Source: Owenia fusiformis (lineage: Eukaryota > Annelida > Polychaeta > Sabellida > Oweniidae). Taken from it: a DNA stretch of 64,000 nucleotides. The notes under the pieces were generated by a model. It saw nothing but the letters and a program-made list of their open reading frames with translations. It was not told the origin of the DNA and searched no databases. Shown here piece by piece: positions 63,848 through 64,000 of the stretch. The position numbers and the translations under genes were made by a program. How positions within the stretch are numbered: position 1 is the stretch's first letter; each line of letters starts with the position of its first letter. Location of the stretch: assembly GCA_903813345.2 (NCBI GenBank), contig CAIIXF020000009.1, forward strand, positions 7,064,030 to 7,128,029, given 5' to 3'.

Positions 63848-64000
63848 GTAAGATTAACATTGGAAACCAACTTCACCTTGCTTTTGTGTGATGTATACCT
63901 TCTTGGCTATATGATTCTTTTCTTTCCTTGTAGCTTTTTCCTAGTGTGCTTGCACCCTTTACACCATATGTAGGATTACCATTGGAAAGCAAATTCACCT
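63848..64000 (+). other. Start of the intron after exon 53, with a partial tandem copy of the donor region
   Basis: gtaagattaacattggaaac near 63848 recurs as gtaggattaccattggaaag near 63970, with attcacct following in both. A roughly 122-bp repeat may begin here. Confidence 0.6.

Overview
The window is intron-rich animal DNA: AT-rich, with short exons, canonical GT-AG junctions and many small TIR transposons and minisatellites. The repeat style suggests a marine invertebrate, perhaps a deuterostome such as a hemichordate, echinoderm or amphioxus. That placement is a guess; the metazoan assignment is firm.

Almost the whole plus strand (241-63847) is one gene, an axonemal dynein heavy chain of the DNAH3/DNAH7/DNAH12 inner-arm class. 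The C-terminal part reads closest to DNAH3. I could join 53 exon positions in one unbroken frame of about 3,493 codons. It starts in the tail and ends in the C-terminal domain; roughly 500-600 N-terminal and 150-200 C-terminal residues lie outside. In order the exons give: tail and linker (241-16067), AAA1 (16496-24672), AAA2 (24998-28375), AAA3 (28581-42656), AAA4 (43190-45119), stalk coiled coil 1 (45427-46131), microtubule-binding domain (51234-51451 and on), coiled coil 2 (51906-52700), AAA5 (52700-54185), AAA6 and C-terminal domain (54620-63847).

The most notable finding is that three exon positions exist in more than one diverged, intact copy of identical length and phase. Exon 5 has two copies (94 bp each), exon 6 has two (91 bp each), and exon 18, the Walker-B/sensor-I half of AAA1, has three (291 bp each). 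For exons 5 and 6, using both copies would break the frame, so the architecture itself implies mutually exclusive splicing. Up to 2 x 2 x 3 = 12 motor isoforms could be made.

Second, several minisatellites in this gene have captured splice junctions: a 57-bp array carrying the exon 3 donor (an in-frame 19-residue unit), and, in a single intron, a 100-bp array with 15 copies of the exon 50 donor plus a 91-bp array with 4 copies of the exon 51 acceptor. Other arrays contain acceptor-like motifs or lie against junctions.

The 9.6-kb intron 29982-39541 holds an intronless seven-transmembrane receptor on the minus strand (34409-35434), nested and antisense to the dynein gene. Other contents are TA-target mariner-like elements, TWA-target Harbinger-like elements, a Mutator-like MITE with a 9-bp target duplication, a CAGGCCCGTAG-ended family, a tRNA-like hairpin and numerous minisatellites.
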